From: Rhodanobacter panaciterrae
GTDB lineage: Bacteria; Pseudomonadota; Gammaproteobacteria; Xanthomonadales; Rhodanobacteraceae
Assembly: GCF_014651895.1 (NCBI RefSeq)
Contig: NZ_BMXT01000003.1
Location: 96,116-160,115, forward strand
Direction of reading: 5' to 3'
Length of the DNA: 64,000 bases
Position numbers and translations under genes: made by a program
The notes under the pieces: model-generated
The model's input: the letters and a program-made list of their open reading frames with translations, nothing else
The model's database searches: none
Told to the model about the DNA's origin: nothing
In this document: positions 16,665 through 25,893 of the stretch, one piece after another
How positions within the stretch are numbered: position 1 is the first letter of the stretch
How the letters are laid out: the number at the start of each line of letters is the position of its first letter

Positions 16665-18206
16665 ATGGCGGTAAAGCTGGTTCATCGGCTGATGCAGGAT
16701 CGCGCTGCCGGTTTGTCGCCGGCGGTGGCGCAGCTGTTGGACGAAGCGGCCACCGCGCTGACCCGCAACGAACTGAATGCCGCCGAGACGAACTTGCTCG
16801 AGGTGCTGACGCAGGTGCCGGATTGCGTGGAGGCGCAGCGTCTGCGGGGGCTGTTGATGCATTTGCGCGGCGATTACGCGCAGGCCGTGCTGCTGCTGCG
16901 ACAGGCGCTGGCGCTGAGTCCGGAGCACGCGCTGATTCACATGAATCTGGGCATTTCGCAGCACGCTTGCGGCGAGGTTGATGCGGCGCTGGTGTCCCTG
17001 CAGCGAGCCAGCAAACTGGCGGCCGATTTCGCCCCGGCCTGGTTCAACCTGGGTCGGGTGCTGAGCATGCAGGGCCGTCCGGTCGGCGCAGTGACCGCGC
17101 TGCATCGCACGCTGGATATCGATCCGGATCATGTGGCGGCGCGGGTCGTGTTGGCGGAGGTACAGACCCGGCTCGGCGCGCTGGATCTGGCGAGCACGAA
17201 TTACCGCGAAGTGTTGCGGCGCCAACCCGGTCATGCGGATGCGTGGATCGGCTTGGCCAATCTGCCGGCGGTGCGTTTCGACAAGGACGATGTCGTGTGC
17301 CTGCGGCAGGCCTTGCAGATGCCGCAGACGCCGCAGGCGCGCGTATCACTGGGCTTCGCGCTGACCCGGGCGCTGGAGGACCAGGCCGACTACCGCGCGG
17401 CTTTCCGCGCACTGTACAAGGCCAACGCACAGATGCGTCGCCTGATGGGTTGGGATGCCGCGGCCGCGCGGGCCAAGGTCAGCACGATGCTCGACATGTT
17501 CGCCGCGCCGATGCCCGACGCGCCGGATGCCGCGCTGGGCGAGGAGGTGATCTTTCTGGTGTCATTGCCGCAGTCCGGCGCCGACGTGACCACGCAGATT
17601 CTCGCCAGACATCCGCAGGTCGGCGCGGTCGATGCGTTGCCCGACCTGCAGCAGGTCATCAGCGCCGAGTCGGCACGCTGCGGACAACCGTTCGCGCAAT
17701 GGGCACGGACAGCCACGGCGACGGACTGGGCGCGGCTGGGGCAGGACTATCTGGCGCGCACGGCATCGGCACGCGCTGGCAAGCCGCGTTTCGTCGATGC
17801 CAATCCGCTCAACTGGCGACTGGTGGGTGCGGCGCTGGCGATGCTGCCCGGGGCGCGCGTGGTGAACAGCCGCGGCGATGCGCTGGAAACCTGCTTCGCC
17901 TGTTACCGCCAGCTGTTCGCCAACGGCCACGAGTTCAGTTACGACCTCGACCACATCGCCAGCTACTGGCGCGACTACGACCGGCTCAGCCGACACTGGC
18001 AGCGACTGTTTCCCCAGCGATTCCTCGAGTATGCCCTCGAGTCCTTGTCAGCCGATCCTGCAGTCCAGGTTCGACGCTTGCTGGCGTTCTGCGGTCTTGA
18101 CTACGATCCGGCCTGCCTGGCGTTCCATCACGAACTGCCCAGCGCACGCAGTGCGCTGTATGGCCGCGATCTGGATCGATTGAAGGTGTTGCTGGGCGCC
18201 GCTTGA
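16665..18206 (+). CDS. TPR-containing sulfotransferase-like protein
   Basis: 513 residues; the start ATG at 16665 follows GGGGAA. Residues 1-220 are tetratricopeptide repeats (LRGDYAQAVLLLRQALALSPEHALIHMNLG and neighbours). The C-terminal part resembles PAPS-dependent sulfotransferases: EVIFLVSLPQSGADVTTQILARHP stands where a canonical 5'-phosphosulfate loop would read P-R-S-G-T-T, and PRFVDANPLNWRLVGAALAMLPGARVVNSRGDALETCFACYRQ matches the 3'-phosphate region. The changes Arg to Gln and Thr to Ala in the loop leave catalytic activity in doubt. Confidence 0.75.
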   Translation: MAVKLVHRLMQDRAAGLSPAVAQLLDEAATALTRNELNAAETNLLEVLTQVPDCVEAQRLRGLLMHLRGDYAQAVLLLRQALALSPEHALIHMNLGISQHACGEVDAALVSLQRASKLAADFAPAWFNLGRVLSMQGRPVGAVTALHRTLDIDPDHVAARVVLAEVQTRLGALDLASTNYREVLRRQPGHADAWIGLANLPAVRFDKDDVVCLRQALQMPQTPQARVSLGFALTRALEDQADYRAAFRALYKANAQMRRLMGWDAAAARAKVSTMLDMFAAPMPDAPDAALGEEVIFLVSLPQSGADVTTQILARHPQVGAVDALPDLQQVISAESARCGQPFAQWARTATATDWARLGQDYLARTASARAGKPRFVDANPLNWRLVGAALAMLPGARVVNSRGDALETCFACYRQLFANGHEFSYDLDHIASYWRDYDRLSRHWQRLFPQRFLEYALESLSADPAVQVRRLLAFCGLDYDPACLAFHHELPSARSALYGRDLDRLKVLLGAA

Positions 18207-18279
18207 TCGGGGCACGGTCGGTTCGTGCCGCCATGAGCAACACGCCGGGCCATGCGCCGATCCTGGATACGACGCGGTA

Positions 18280-20325
18280 TCAAGGCGACGCGTTTGATGC
18301 GCTGGATGGCGCCGCCGGTGCGCTGACCGGTTCGACGGCAGGACAGCCGACCGCGCGACGCACCGTCGATGCGTTTGGCAGTCCATACGGCTGGCCGATT
18401 GCACTCAGGCGCGTGCTCAGCGGTACGGCGGTGCCATGCAGGCGCCAGTCGTAGATCACGCTGAACGCCATCACCCGCGCCACGTATTCGCGGGTTTCCT
18501 TGAACGGGATGGTTGCCACGAACAGCTCCGGCGTCAGCGTGCCGCGCGCGGTCAGCCACTGGTCGACCCGGTTCGGGCCGGCGTTGTAGGCGGCGCTGGC
18601 CAGCCACGGCGAACCGTTGAAGCGTTCGGCCATCTGCGCGAGATAGCGGGTGCCCAGCACGATATTGGTGGCCGGGTCGTACAGCGTGTCGCCACCGCCC
18701 CAGTTCAGGCCGTTGCGCTTAGCGACCAGTTCGGCCGTAGCCGGCAGCAGCTGCATCAGGCCGCGGGCGTCGGCGCCGGAGCGGGCGTCGCTCATCCACG
18801 CGCTTTCGGCGCGCAGGATGCCGTAGGCCCAGACCGGCTCGATGCCGGCCTGTTCGGCCTGCGGCACCACACCATCCTGGCTGGCCAGCGGGAAGCGCAG
18901 GTTGTACAGCCGCAGCGCGTCGCCACTGCTGAGGGTGAACACCGCGCGGTCATACCAGCCGCGCCGGTTGGCCAGATCGGAGGCGACCTGCAGGGTGGCC
19001 TGATCGGCGTCCTGCAGCGCGCGTGTCCATTCGCGCCGCGCCAGTTTGGGCAGGTCGACCGCGTACAGCTCGAACGCGCGCAGCAGGCCGGGGTTGGCCA
19101 GCAGGGCCTGTTCGCGTTGCGGATCGGCGGCGACGGTCAGCGGACAGATCGCATACGGCAGGTCGAGCTTGTCGGCGGCGAGAAAACCGAAGAACGTCGT
19201 CTTGCCAGCTTGCGCACTGAGCTGCTGCTGCGCCTCGTTGTTGCGGCCCAGCGCGATCAAGGCGCGGGCGTGGAAGTATTGCCACTCGCCATCCTGCTGC
19301 TGGTCGGCGGGCATCGCGTCGATGGCCGCCAGCACGGCGCTCCAGTTCTGTTGCGCCAGCGCGACGCGCGCGCGCCATTCGCGGCTGGTGTCGGTCTGCA
19401 TGGCGGCGGGCAACGCGATCAGCCGGGCCAGCGCGCCGTCGTCGAAATCGGTGGCATGGAACAGCGCCAGCGCATACAGGATCTGGCCGCGCTGCTGTTC
19501 GCTGAAGCTGAAGTGCGTCTGCAGCTGCTGCCATGCCGTGTCCGCATTGGCGGACTGGCGGCGCGCCAGCCGGGTCAGTGCCAGTGTGGCGGCCTGTCGG
19601 TTGCGCGAGGTATCGGGCCAGTCGGCCGCCGTCGTCAGCGCACCGGCCGGATCGCGCAGCGCCTGGGCGAGTCGTTGCGCGGTGGCGCGATCGTCCGTCG
19701 GCAGCCAGTTGGCCAGGCTGGCGATGGTGCCGGGCTGGCCGGCATCGGCAGCGCGGTCGATGCGCGTCCACAGCCGTGCACTGGTCAGCAGGCCCTGGTC
19801 GTGCGCGGCGTTGAGCACCGGGTCGCAGGCATCGGGCAGATTCGGCTTGGCCCACAACGTGGCCAGGTCCTTGTCGAAATCCAGCGCGCTGCTGCTGGCC
19901 AGTCGTGCTTGCAATGCATCGCAGCTGAGCGTGTCGCCGAGGCCGGGCTGATACAGCGCGAGGAAATTGTTCCAGTCCTGTCGACGCGCCAGCTCCAGCA
20001 GGAACGCACGGCGCAGGTCGGCCGCGGGAATCCAGTCGGGATATTGCTTGAGATACGACTCCACGGTGGCGCGGTCGATCTGCTGGATGTCGTGCTCCAG
20101 CGCGGCCTCTTGCAGATACGGATACAGCGGATAGTCGCGCAGGCCGGCGGCGATGCTGCGCCAGCCGTCACCGCCCTGCTGCGCAACAGCGTAGGCCTGC
20201 TTGAAGGCGGCGCGCTGGGTGGCCGTGGGCTCGCCGGCCTGTACGGACGTGGTGGCCAGCAGCCAGCCGGCCGTCAACACCAGACAGGTAAGTGCGGTGC
20301 GCCGCGAGGGTAGACGGGAAACCAT
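18280..20325 (-). CDS. slt: Soluble lytic murein transglycosylase
   Basis: 681 residues, close to E. coli Slt70. A signal peptide (TALTCLVLTAGWLLATTSVQA) is followed by ~420 residues of alpha-helical superhelix and a C-terminal catalytic domain with the motif series of family 1 transglycosylases: GILRAESAWMSDARSGADARGLMQLLP (catalytic Glu in ESAW), NIVLGTRYLAQM and ASAAYNAGPNRVDQW. It cleaves peptidoglycan with formation of 1,6-anhydro-MurNAc in the periplasm. The last ~35 residues are a low-complexity Ala/Pro/Ser tail. RBS AGGAG lies directly upstream of the ATG. Confidence 0.92.
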   Translation of the reverse strand: MVSRLPSRRTALTCLVLTAGWLLATTSVQAGEPTATQRAAFKQAYAVAQQGGDGWRSIAAGLRDYPLYPYLQEAALEHDIQQIDRATVESYLKQYPDWIPAADLRRAFLLELARRQDWNNFLALYQPGLGDTLSCDALQARLASSSALDFDKDLATLWAKPNLPDACDPVLNAAHDQGLLTSARLWTRIDRAADAGQPGTIASLANWLPTDDRATAQRLAQALRDPAGALTTAADWPDTSRNRQAATLALTRLARRQSANADTAWQQLQTHFSFSEQQRGQILYALALFHATDFDDGALARLIALPAAMQTDTSREWRARVALAQQNWSAVLAAIDAMPADQQQDGEWQYFHARALIALGRNNEAQQQLSAQAGKTTFFGFLAADKLDLPYAICPLTVAADPQREQALLANPGLLRAFELYAVDLPKLARREWTRALQDADQATLQVASDLANRRGWYDRAVFTLSSGDALRLYNLRFPLASQDGVVPQAEQAGIEPVWAYGILRAESAWMSDARSGADARGLMQLLPATAELVAKRNGLNWGGGDTLYDPATNIVLGTRYLAQMAERFNGSPWLASAAYNAGPNRVDQWLTARGTLTPELFVATIPFKETREYVARVMAFSVIYDWRLHGTAVPLSTRLSAIGQPYGLPNASTVRRAVGCPAVEPVSAPAAPSSASNASP

Positions 20326-20457
20326 GGGAGCTCCTGCAATCGATCCGTCGGCAGTCTAGTTCATGCTCCCTCGGCGCCAGGTGAACACGGGCCATCGGCG
20401 CACTTGGATGTGCCTGTTAAGCTGACGCGCTTCGTCGTCAGCATCTACGGACCCGGC

Positions 20458-22050
20458 ATGTCGTCTGCCTTTTCGCCCCTCAATCGCCGGCAAGGATTCG
20501 CCTGGCTGGCGCTGGTCTTGCTGGCGCTGGCCGGCGCGTACTGGTGGTGGGCGATCGGCCGGCCGGTGGCGCTGCCGGATGCGCCGTCGGCGCGGATCGC
20601 CTGTGTGTCGTATGCGCCGTTCCGCAACGCCGGCGAAACACCGCTGGATGCGCAGGCCTTCATCAGTTCCGAGCGCATCGACGAGGATCTGCGTGCGCTG
20701 TCGCAACGCTTCGATTGCGTGCGCACCTACTCGCAGGGACAGGGTCTGAGCGCGGTGCCGCAGATCGCCGAACGTTACGGCATGAAGGTGCTGCTGGGCA
20801 TCTGGCTGGGCAGCGACAAGAAGGCGAATGCGCAGCAGGTCGAGCTGGGCATCGCCACTGCGCGCAAATATCCGCAGGTATTGCGCGGGGTCATCGTCGG
20901 CAATGAGGTGCTGTTGCGCGGCGATCTGTCGGCGAAGCAATTGGACGGCTATCTGCGCGAAGTGCGCGCCGCGGTCAGCGTGCCGGTGACGTATGCGGAC
21001 GTGTGGGAGTTCTGGCTGCGTCATCCCGAACTGGCCGGCTCGGTCGACTACCTCACCATCCACATCCTGCCGTACTGGGAGGACACGCCGGTGTCGCCGG
21101 AGCGCGCGGTACAACATGTGGCGACGGTGTACGCGCAAGTGCAGCAGGCGTTTCCTGGCCGGCGCGTGATGATCGGCGAAACTGGCTGGCCCAGCGCCGG
21201 GCGGCCGCGCCAGGCAGCCAGCGCCAGCGTGGTCAACGAGGCGCGCTATCTGCGCGAATTCCTGCTCTACGCGGCCACCGTGCAGATGCCGTACAACGTG
21301 ATCGAGGCGTTCGACCAGCCGTGGAAGCGCGCGCAGGAAGGCACCGCCGGCGGTTACTGGGGCATCTTCGATGCGCAGGCGCGGCCGAAGTTCGCGATGG
21401 TCGGCCCGGTGACCGAGGAGCCGCGCTGGTGGGCCGGCTGGCTCGCGGGTGTGGCCGGTGCGTGGCTGTTCGTGCTGGTCGGCGTATGGCGTCGACGCTG
21501 GAGCGGCTGGCGCGGTTGGCTGGCCTTGAAGCTGGGCGGCTTTGCCAGTGGTTGCGCACTGGCGTGGCAGTTTCGCCAGATGCTGTTCGCCTGTCGCGAT
21601 ACGTGGGAATGGACGGAGTCGCTGATCGCCTGCGCGCTGGCGTTGCTCAGTGCGCTATGGCTGGCGCGCTGGATCGCTGCGCGGATGGCCGGAGGCGTCT
21701 CGCTTTCGTTGCCGCATTGGCTGCGCCTCGGCTGGCTGTTCGCGCTGGCGTTCTATGAATTGCTGCTGGTATTCGACGGGCGCTATCGGGATTTTCCGCT
21801 GGGACTGTTCCTGCTGCCCTGCGCCGGCTTCGCGCTGATCGGCTGGCTGTCCGATCGAGGCGAGGTGGCGATGCCGCTGCTGGAGGAACGTTTCCTCGCC
21901 GCCTGGCTGCCGCTGCTGGCGGCGATCGTGCTGGTGCAGGAAGGCGGCCTCACGCCGGTGGCGTGGTTATGGCTGGGATTGAATCTGCTGCTGGCGTTGC
22001 CGGTGCTGTTCGACTGGCGCAGCGCGCGACTGCAGTCGCAGCAGGCGTAG
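20458..22050 (+). CDS. NdvC-like membrane-anchored GH17 beta-1,3-glucanase/transglycosylase
   Basis: 530 residues. One N-terminal membrane segment (FAWLALVLLALAGAYWWWAIG) leads to a glycoside hydrolase family 17 domain: VGNEVLLRGD holds the acid/base Glu and MIGETGWPSAG the nucleophile Glu, with VIEAFDQPWKRAQEG between. From about residue 320 there are some six more membrane helices. This layout (GH17 plus a polytopic C-terminus without a GT2 domain) fits Bradyrhizobium NdvC, needed for beta-1,6 linkages in cyclic beta-glucans. The substrate here is inferred. The 3' end overlaps the opposing membrane-protein gene by 84 bp. Confidence 0.82.
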   Translation: MSSAFSPLNRRQGFAWLALVLLALAGAYWWWAIGRPVALPDAPSARIACVSYAPFRNAGETPLDAQAFISSERIDEDLRALSQRFDCVRTYSQGQGLSAVPQIAERYGMKVLLGIWLGSDKKANAQQVELGIATARKYPQVLRGVIVGNEVLLRGDLSAKQLDGYLREVRAAVSVPVTYADVWEFWLRHPELAGSVDYLTIHILPYWEDTPVSPERAVQHVATVYAQVQQAFPGRRVMIGETGWPSAGRPRQAASASVVNEARYLREFLLYAATVQMPYNVIEAFDQPWKRAQEGTAGGYWGIFDAQARPKFAMVGPVTEEPRWWAGWLAGVAGAWLFVLVGVWRRRWSGWRGWLALKLGGFASGCALAWQFRQMLFACRDTWEWTESLIACALALLSALWLARWIAARMAGGVSLSLPHWLRLGWLFALAFYELLLVFDGRYRDFPLGLFLLPCAGFALIGWLSDRGEVAMPLLEERFLAAWLPLLAAIVLVQEGGLTPVAWLWLGLNLLLALPVLFDWRSARLQSQQA

Positions 22051-22377
22051 GCAGCCGAGCAGCAGCGCCAGCGCGCCGGCCTCGAAGCAGTACAGCTCCA
22101 GCGCGAACACGCCCAGCGCGGCAGCCAGCCATGCCAGCCACGGGCGTTGCCACAGCAGCGCCAGTACGGCAGTAATCAATGCCACGACACCGTAGACGTT
22201 GTGCAGGAAGCCCAGCACCAGCCACTGTCGTCCGCTGCACCACGAGGGCGCGTGGCTGGTGCTGCACAGCTGTCCGATCGCACTGGATTCGATCAGGCCG
22301 TAGCGCAGCCATGCTGTAGCCAGCGCCACGATCAGCAGCAACACCCATGGGAGTGCAAAGCGCCACGTCGACTTCAC
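21967..22377 (-). CDS. Small hydrophobic membrane protein of unknown function
   Basis: 136 residues starting at GTG 22377, whose last two bases form part of the upstream nuclease stop (GTGA overlap). Hydrophobic segments FALPWVLLLIVALATAWL, VYGVVALITAVLALLW and LAAALGVFALELYCFEAGALALLLG suggest three to four membrane spans. The basic, Gln-rich tail is read from DNA antisense to the end of the GH17 gene. I do not recognise a family. Translational coupling to the nuclease-like gene suggests a shared role. Confidence 0.6.
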   Translation of the reverse strand: MKSTWRFALPWVLLLIVALATAWLRYGLIESSAIGQLCSTSHAPSWCSGRQWLVLGFLHNVYGVVALITAVLALLWQRPWLAWLAAALGVFALELYCFEAGALALLLGCLRLLRLQSRAAPVEQHRQRQQQIQSQP

Positions 22378-23186
22378 GGGCGCCGCCCCCGCGATGCCTT
22401 GCCGCCGACATGTGCCGGCAGACGGATTTCCGCTGCCAGCGGCAGGTGATCGGAGAACGCCTGCGGCAGCGCCCAGGTCTTGTCCAGCTGGATCGCGGAG
22501 GTGGTCAGGATGTGATCCAGTGCCCGGCGTGGTTTCCAGCTGGGGAAGGTCGGGGTCGACTGCGTCGGCGGCTGCAGATTGCACTTGGCGAACAGGTGCG
22601 CCATCTCGACGCTGTGCGGCTCCGTATTCAGGTCGCCCATCAACACCGCGTGCGGGAAATCATGCAGCAACTCGGCGATGAAGCCGAGCTGGCGCGCACG
22701 CGCAGGTGCGCTCAAGGACAGATGCGCGATCATCACCGCCAGTGCGTTGTCGCCTTCGCCGAACTGCGCCAGCAGCGCGCCGCGGCCAGGGATCCGGCTG
22801 GGCAGCGGATAGTCCGTCACCGAATGTGGTTCAAGCCGGCTGATCAGTCCGTTCGCCGAATGCGCCAACTTGGCCATCGCCCGATTCGGCTGGTGGCTCC
22901 AGTACGGCATGCCGGCGGTTTCGGCGAGGTAGCGGGTCTGGTTGAGAAAGCCCGAGCGCAGGCTGCCGGCATCGGCCTCCTGCAGGCCGATCACGTCGAA
23001 CTGCGGCAGTACCTCGGCGAGCCGGTCGAGGTTGTCCATCTTGTTGCGTCCCGGCAGTACCGCCGTGAAGCTGCGGGTGACGTATTCGCTGTAACGCTGC
23101 ACGCTGGCGCCGGCCAGGATGTTGCAGCTCAGCAGGCGCAGACGGCGCTCGGCAGGGGCGGCTTGGAGAATCGCGGCGCGGGTCAT
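22374..23186 (-). CDS. Endonuclease/exonuclease/phosphatase family protein
   Basis: 270 residues. The EEP fold motifs are in order: RLLSCNILAG (metal-site Asn), FDVIGLQEADAG (metal Glu), HLSLSAPARARQL, VLMGDLNTEP (D-x-N) and ALDHIL...SDHLPLAAEI (catalytic His and SDH-P). Members hydrolyse phosphodiesters in nucleic acids, inositol phosphates or sphingomyelin. No signal peptide is evident, and the exact substrate cannot be told. It is coupled to the downstream membrane protein. Confidence 0.85.
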   Translation of the reverse strand: MTRAAILQAAPAERRLRLLSCNILAGASVQRYSEYVTRSFTAVLPGRNKMDNLDRLAEVLPQFDVIGLQEADAGSLRSGFLNQTRYLAETAGMPYWSHQPNRAMAKLAHSANGLISRLEPHSVTDYPLPSRIPGRGALLAQFGEGDNALAVMIAHLSLSAPARARQLGFIAELLHDFPHAVLMGDLNTEPHSVEMAHLFAKCNLQPPTQSTPTFPSWKPRRALDHILTTSAIQLDKTWALPQAFSDHLPLAAEIRLPAHVGGKASRGRRP

Positions 23187-23317
23187 CGCAACACACTACA
23201 CGGGGAAGGGGATGCCCACACTCACGGACGTGCGCCGGGCAAGAGCAGCGAAGCATGATCCACCGCATGTGAACGAGATGCCAGCCGCGCCACCAAAGGT
23301 GACGCGGTGCGGGTGGC

Positions 23318-23968
23318 TTATTTGCCGGCCAGCTCGCGTTTGACCAGCCACAGTGTCACGGCAACCATTTCGTCATACGAGTGGACGGTGGCCACGCGAT
23401 ACTTGCCGTTGACCACGATGGTCGGCGTGCCATCCACCTGCCACTTCTGGATCAGGGCCAGGTCGCTCTTCAGCTTCGCGGTCGCTTCGGGGGATGTGGC
23501 GATGCGCATGAACGCGGCCCGGTCGACGCCCTCGCGTGCGTAGAAGTCAGCCAGCTCGTCCATCGAATTGATCGGATAGTTCTGGCCGAACTTGGCGGCG
23601 AACAGCGCCAGATGGGTGCGGTCGACCACCTTCAGCTGGTCCGCCGCGTAATAGGCGCGTGCGAACGGCAGCCATTCGGCGCTGAACGGCGCCGGCATCA
23701 GCTTGAACTCGGCACCTGCCGGCAGCTGTTTGCGCAACTCTTCGGCGACCGGCGCGAACTGCGCGCAGTGAATGCAGCCGTACGAAAATACCTCGACCAC
23801 TTCCACCTTGCCGGTGCTGCTGTAACGCTGTTGCGGGGCGGGCAGGGTCACGTATTCGTTGCCGTCGGTATACGGCGCGGCGGCACCGGGCTGCGCGCTG
23901 CAGGCGCTGGCCAGCAGCAGGCCGCCGATCAGGAAGATGGCACGCAATCGGGTCATTCGCTTGAGCAT
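23318..23968 (-). CDS. DsbA-family thiol:disulfide interchange lipoprotein (CIHC)
   Basis: 216 residues. The start at 23968 gives a lipoprotein signal (LRAIFLIGGLLLASAC, lipobox Cys). The thioredoxin/DsbA fold has VVEVFSYGCIHCAQFAPVAEEL with the active site CIHC, and the cis-Pro segment VDGTPTIVVNGKYRV near the C-terminus. It should act as a periplasmic oxidant of cysteine pairs. It is the second of two tandem dsbA paralogues, 61 bp after the first, and lacks the long Ala/Pro linker seen there. Confidence 0.86.
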   Translation of the reverse strand: MLKRMTRLRAIFLIGGLLLASACSAQPGAAAPYTDGNEYVTLPAPQQRYSSTGKVEVVEVFSYGCIHCAQFAPVAEELRKQLPAGAEFKLMPAPFSAEWLPFARAYYAADQLKVVDRTHLALFAAKFGQNYPINSMDELADFYAREGVDRAAFMRIATSPEATAKLKSDLALIQKWQVDGTPTIVVNGKYRVATVHSYDEMVAVTLWLVKRELAGK

Positions 23969-24029
23969 GGGGTGTTCTCTTCGCAGGGCGGCCATGGGCC
24001 GTGGATGAGTCAGAATCAAATGAACCGGC

Positions 24030-24911
24030 TTACTTGCCGGCCGCTTCCTTGGCCACCAGCCACTGGGTCAGCTCGATCGACTGCGCGAAGCCACCCGCGG
24101 AGTTCGGCGTGAAGCGGTACTTGCCGTCGATGATCATGGTCGGGGTGCTGTCTACACCATAGGCCTTCATCAGGTCGTCGGCGCGCTTCATCTGGGTATT
24201 GATCGAGAACGAGTTGGCGACGCCGAGGAACTCTTTCGGGTCGACGCCGTACTTGGCGTAGAACTTCGCGATGTCGTCGATCGTGGGCCACGCATCCTTC
24301 GGCTTGGGCTTGCCGGCCTTGAGGTCGTAGGTGGCCAGTTCGCCGGTTTTCCAGGAGGCATCGAACATCGCATCGTGGGTCTTGTCGACCACGCCGAGCG
24401 CCTGCGCCGCGTAGAACGCGCGCTGGAACACCGGCCAGTTCTCGTCCGGACGGAACGAGGCCGCCAGATAGTTCATCACCGCGTTCGGCGGCAGGCTCTT
24501 GGCGATCTGGTCGACGGTGGAATGGAAACCGTTGCAGGCCGGGCAGGCATACGAGAACACCTCGGTCACCTCGATCTTGCCCGGATGGCTGGTCGGCTGT
24601 GCCGGCTCGATCACGAAGTAGTTCTTGCCCTCGACCCATTTGCCGTTGTCGACGAACGGTGCGGCCGCGGCAGCTGGCGCGGCTTCGGCTGGTGCGACGG
24701 CGGTGTCGGCGGCAGCCGGCGCTGCACTGCTGCTGGCTGGCGGGGCCGCAGTTGTCGTGGCGCTGGCCGGTGCCGTGCTGCTGGCTGCGGCTGGCGTGGC
24801 CGCGGTGCTGCTGACCACGGGCGCGGTCGGCTGAGCGCTGCCGCTGTTGTCATGGCTGCAGGCGGCAAGCGCGAGCAGGGCGGCACACAGGAACGGCAGA
24901 CGCTTCAACAT
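24030..24911 (-). CDS. DsbA-family thiol:disulfide interchange lipoprotein (CPAC) with long linker
   Basis: 293 residues. Lipobox LLALAAC at the start, then a ~65-residue Ala/Ser/Thr/Pro-rich linker, then a DsbA domain with VTEVFSYACPACNGFHSTVD (active site CPAC) and the cis-Pro region VDSTPTMIIDGKYRF. The linker would hold the oxidoreductase domain away from the membrane anchor. It is the upstream member of the tandem pair. A plain ATG start lies downstream of a purine-rich stretch. Confidence 0.87.
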   Translation of the reverse strand: MLKRLPFLCAALLALAACSHDNSGSAQPTAPVVSSTAATPAAASSTAPASATTTAAPPASSSAAPAAADTAVAPAEAAPAAAAAPFVDNGKWVEGKNYFVIEPAQPTSHPGKIEVTEVFSYACPACNGFHSTVDQIAKSLPPNAVMNYLAASFRPDENWPVFQRAFYAAQALGVVDKTHDAMFDASWKTGELATYDLKAGKPKPKDAWPTIDDIAKFYAKYGVDPKEFLGVANSFSINTQMKRADDLMKAYGVDSTPTMIIDGKYRFTPNSAGGFAQSIELTQWLVAKEAAGK

Positions 24912-25003
24912 GGCAAACCTCGAAAGATGGGGCCCGAATCGATGGGGCTGATCGAGTGGGGCTAAAACCGACAGCGCCGACCTTTCGGTCGGCGCGTGGT
25001 CGA

Positions 25004-25777
25004 TCAGGGCGTGGCGGCCGGCTGGGTATCGGCGCTGTGCAAGCCCTCGATGTAACTGGACAGTGCGGCGATGTCGTCGGCGTCGAGCTTCTTCGCGATC
25101 GTCGGCATGATCTGCGCGTGGGCGTCGTCGCCCCAGGTGGTGCCGTCATGCCAGGCCTTCAGCGTGGCCTGGATGTACTGCGCGTGCTGACTGGTCAGCT
25201 GCGGATACATCGCGCCCGGATTGCCGCGGCCGTCGATGCTGTGGCAGGCCATGCAGGCCGGGATGCCACGCGTGCTGTCGCCTTGGCGGAACAGCGTCTC
25301 GCCTTTTTCCACCAGCGCCTGATCGGCCACGCCGGGCAGCGGGGTCTTGCTGGCGAAGTAGGCACCGACGTCGTGCATGTCCTGGGTGGACAGCGGTGTG
25401 GCCATGCCCAGCATGATCGGGTTCTGTCGCTTGCTCGCCTTGAAGTCGGTCAGCTGGCGCACGATGTACTGCTCGCTTTGGCCAGCCAGCTTCGGGTATT
25501 GCGCGTCGCTGGAGTTGCCGTCCATGCCGTGGCAGGCACCGCAGACGGCGGCCTTGGCCTGGCCGGCGGTGGCATCACCCGGCTTCACGGCGACTTCGGC
25601 ACCCGCGGCAGCAGCAGGTGCTGTGCTGGCCGGCGTCGCCGCAGTGGTGGCAGCGGCTGGCGCAGCAGTTTTCGGCTGGGCGTCTTGTGCCGTCACCACA
25701 CTGGCAGACAGGGCGAACACAAGGGCAATGGCGGACCCGAGAACAGCGGGCCGAAAACCAGCGGACCGAAAACTCAT
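25004..25777 (-). CDS. Dihaem cytochrome c4
   Basis: 257 residues. The ATG at 25777 has GGGAG upstream and yields a Sec signal (VLGSAIALVFALSASVVTA). After an Ala/Thr/Pro linker come two class I haem c domains: CGACH with distal-ligand candidate Met in NPIMLGMA, and CMACH with IMPTIAKKLDADD. The layout fits cytochrome c4, a periplasmic, membrane-associated electron donor to terminal oxidases, so it may feed the aa3 oxidase encoded at 48-52 kb. It sits beside the dsbA pair and diverges from engB. Confidence 0.88.
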   Translation of the reverse strand: MSFRSAGFRPAVLGSAIALVFALSASVVTAQDAQPKTAAPAAATTAATPASTAPAAAAGAEVAVKPGDATAGQAKAAVCGACHGMDGNSSDAQYPKLAGQSEQYIVRQLTDFKASKRQNPIMLGMATPLSTQDMHDVGAYFASKTPLPGVADQALVEKGETLFRQGDSTRGIPACMACHSIDGRGNPGAMYPQLTSQHAQYIQATLKAWHDGTTWGDDAHAQIMPTIAKKLDADDIAALSSYIEGLHSADTQPAATP

Positions 25778-25893
25778 ACACTTGACTCCCGAGAGACTTG
25801 CAAACACTGCCAGAGATTGCGGCCATGCGGCCCGCAACAGGCAGAAACCGCAGAATTATCCCTGTGCCACCATAGCTTGGTCAAACCATTCCC

